Source: Lineus longissimus (lineage: Eukaryota; Nemertea; Pilidiophora; Heteronemertea; Lineidae). From it: a stretch of DNA of 64,000 nucleotides. Of the stretch, positions 62,404 through 64,000 are shown piece by piece (position 1 is the stretch's first letter; the number at the start of each line of letters is the position of its first letter). A program made the position numbers and the translations under genes. The notes under the pieces were generated by a model. It had not been told where the DNA came from and did not search any database. It saw only the letters and a list, made by a program, of their open reading frames with translations. Location: positions 7,068,501 to 7,132,500 of the forward strand of contig NC_088311.1 of the NCBI RefSeq assembly GCF_910592395.1. The letters run 5' to 3'.

Positions 62404-64000
62404 CTGGCAAAGGCTGGCAAAAGTTACCGTTCTACCATGGGCTAGCAAATATTCTATGTTGGAATCGCGTACGCGTGTGCGCGGATATGAGTATGTGCAA
62501 AATACATTAAAAGAGGAGTAATGGCGGAAAATGCGCATTGGGTCTGTCCAATATCAGACACCTGACGGGCGGACTCTTTATACGTTCACAAGAAGGGTTT
62601 GTCGAGGGTAGAAAAACAGATTAGGCTATGTGTGTTTGTGGATAAAACCATGCCAAGATCCGGAAGTTGATATGAAAGATGCATAGATGCTGGATGCTAT
62701 GTCATTCTGCATTAATACAAATGTATTCCTTTGGCTAAGGATGTTATACCACCTGCTCTCCGATTAATATGAGAAGCCATGGCGGTATTGGCCTCCAGCG
62801 AAAGACTGTGTTTACTTTCTGATCTATGTGCCTCGTAAATATGTCTCGTCTGACTCAGACGACTTTCCCAAGATTTTTCCCGCGGGGTTGTGTCTTGAAC
62901 TCTTAATGGCAGAGATGGTAAATAAGAAAATATTTATTAAGTAGAATGATATGCTGACGCTACTCATGGGCAGGCTTCACCGGTCAGTAAGAAGACAATT
63001 GAACGGAAATAGCTTACATGACGCCCCCGACATTTTTATTTGAACCTCCATTATAACAGCTGACTCTGCAGCGATCGCCTATATTTTAGTTATTACTTGA
63101 AGGATTTTTATGAAACAAAAACTATTGGATTTGGATGACCTTCCCATGAATTGAAGGTCTGATGAGATGTCATTCAAACTTCCTCTTTACCCAGTTCCTG
63201 TTTTACAGAATTTCACAAGGAAAACTGCATTCTATAATGACTGCCCTCGAATAGTTCTCTATCAGCATCTGTCCTTTTTCAAAGATGGCATTGGCCGGCC
63301 TATTATTCATCAATTTTTGATTTGAGCCTTGATTTCAAGGGGAAAACGCCATAAAAATGTTGTGAATTTACTTCCTATTCAGACAGTACGACTGTACGAA
63401 GGAGCTATCTAAAGCTTTTCACTTGGTAATTGGTCGAAATTGGTTTTTCTGGTAATTTCTATTTGGAAGGTTTAGGGCGCTCAAAACTTATTCGGATAAA
63501 ACCATTAAGGTGAAGTATGATGTCTTTAACAATTCACTTTGGGAAAAGTGTTCGGATCAGTGAGCATAACCCGTGGAAGAGCAGTTCATGGACCTTGAGA
63601 AGAGTAAACGAAGCATATTGTTGCGATCAGTCTTTTTGAGTTTTGCAGCCTCCTCCTTCAGCCGTTTGTTGAATTATGCACGAAACGACACTATCATTTA
63701 ATTGAATATTCACGAGTTGCGAGGGAACCAGTATCTTTTTTGCTTTATGAGTCTTTTATTTGGACTTGTATTGGACAAAAACTCCTTGGGGTATATATCC
63801 TGATGAATCTTTTTGAAAATAATTCATTTTTTATACGGCCAGGAGGCGGTGTATCAGTTGAAGCATTTTTAGCGAAACCTAAAATGTAGTTGCAACGTGT
63901 CCTATCTGTAGCAGTTACATCTTACAATGTCGTGGCACGGGAGTGGCTTGACGAGTGAAGCGCTGTGATGGTAGCGCTCGAATTAACGGTCCATCTTCAC
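62404..64000. other. non-coding stretch
   Basis: Immediately after the foldback, GCTGGCAAA is repeated in tandem (about 62403-62423). The rest shows nothing recognisable. Confidence 0.55.

Overview
The window looks like a long non-coding stretch of an animal genome. The strongest single identification is a microRNA gene: the mature miR-124 sequence lies at 55342-55364 on the + strand, inside a foldable precursor at about 55291-55372. miR-124 is a neuronal microRNA restricted to bilaterian animals, so the source is a bilaterian. The base composition (about 40% GC by eye), the lack of vertebrate-type SINEs and LINEs, and a strong excess of the palindrome TACATGTA fit a marine invertebrate such as an echinoderm, hemichordate, amphioxus or lophotrochozoan. 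I cannot choose between these from sequence alone.

No open reading frame is recognisable as a protein. The longest from ATG is 170 codons (28277-28789), only slightly above what random sequence of this size and composition should give, and no domain, transposase or reverse transcriptase could be identified with confidence. No tRNA, rRNA or CRISPR array was found. The window therefore reads as a gene desert or very long intron around mir-124.

Layout. 1-8 kb: a 25-bp direct repeat, two compact hairpins, a five-unit array of palindromes with T- or A-rich spacers (2778-3005), and a half-site resembling RE1. 8-19 kb: homeodomain-site-rich DNA and a perfect 21-bp tandem duplication. 18.5-24 kb: two or three copies of a tiny palindromic element with short flanking direct repeats, a 3-unit tandem repeat, a G15 tract and a diverged ~115-bp direct duplication. 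25.6-26.2 kb: a CpG-type promoter-like island. 28-50 kb: mostly featureless DNA, with a GC-rich two-hairpin insertion-like element between 12-bp direct repeats (38655-38888) and a 42-nt hairpin. 50-57.5 kb: a CRE plus Sp1 motif pair, local duplications containing POU-type sites, an unassigned hairpin about 0.2 kb upstream of mir-124, mir-124 itself, and an ETS/CCAAT repeat cluster about 1.5 kb downstream. 57.7-62.4 kb: a perfect 20-bp palindrome, a third clear copy of the tiny palindromic element, a three-copy local repeat, and a large perfect foldback (62295-62403).

How the parts may work together (inference): mir-124 would be the functional centre, made from a long primary transcript on the + strand. 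Several motif clusters (POU, homeodomain, CRE, CCAAT/ETS) are candidate control elements. The many palindromic insertions and foldbacks are most likely mobile or replication-slippage products rather than parts of the microRNA gene.
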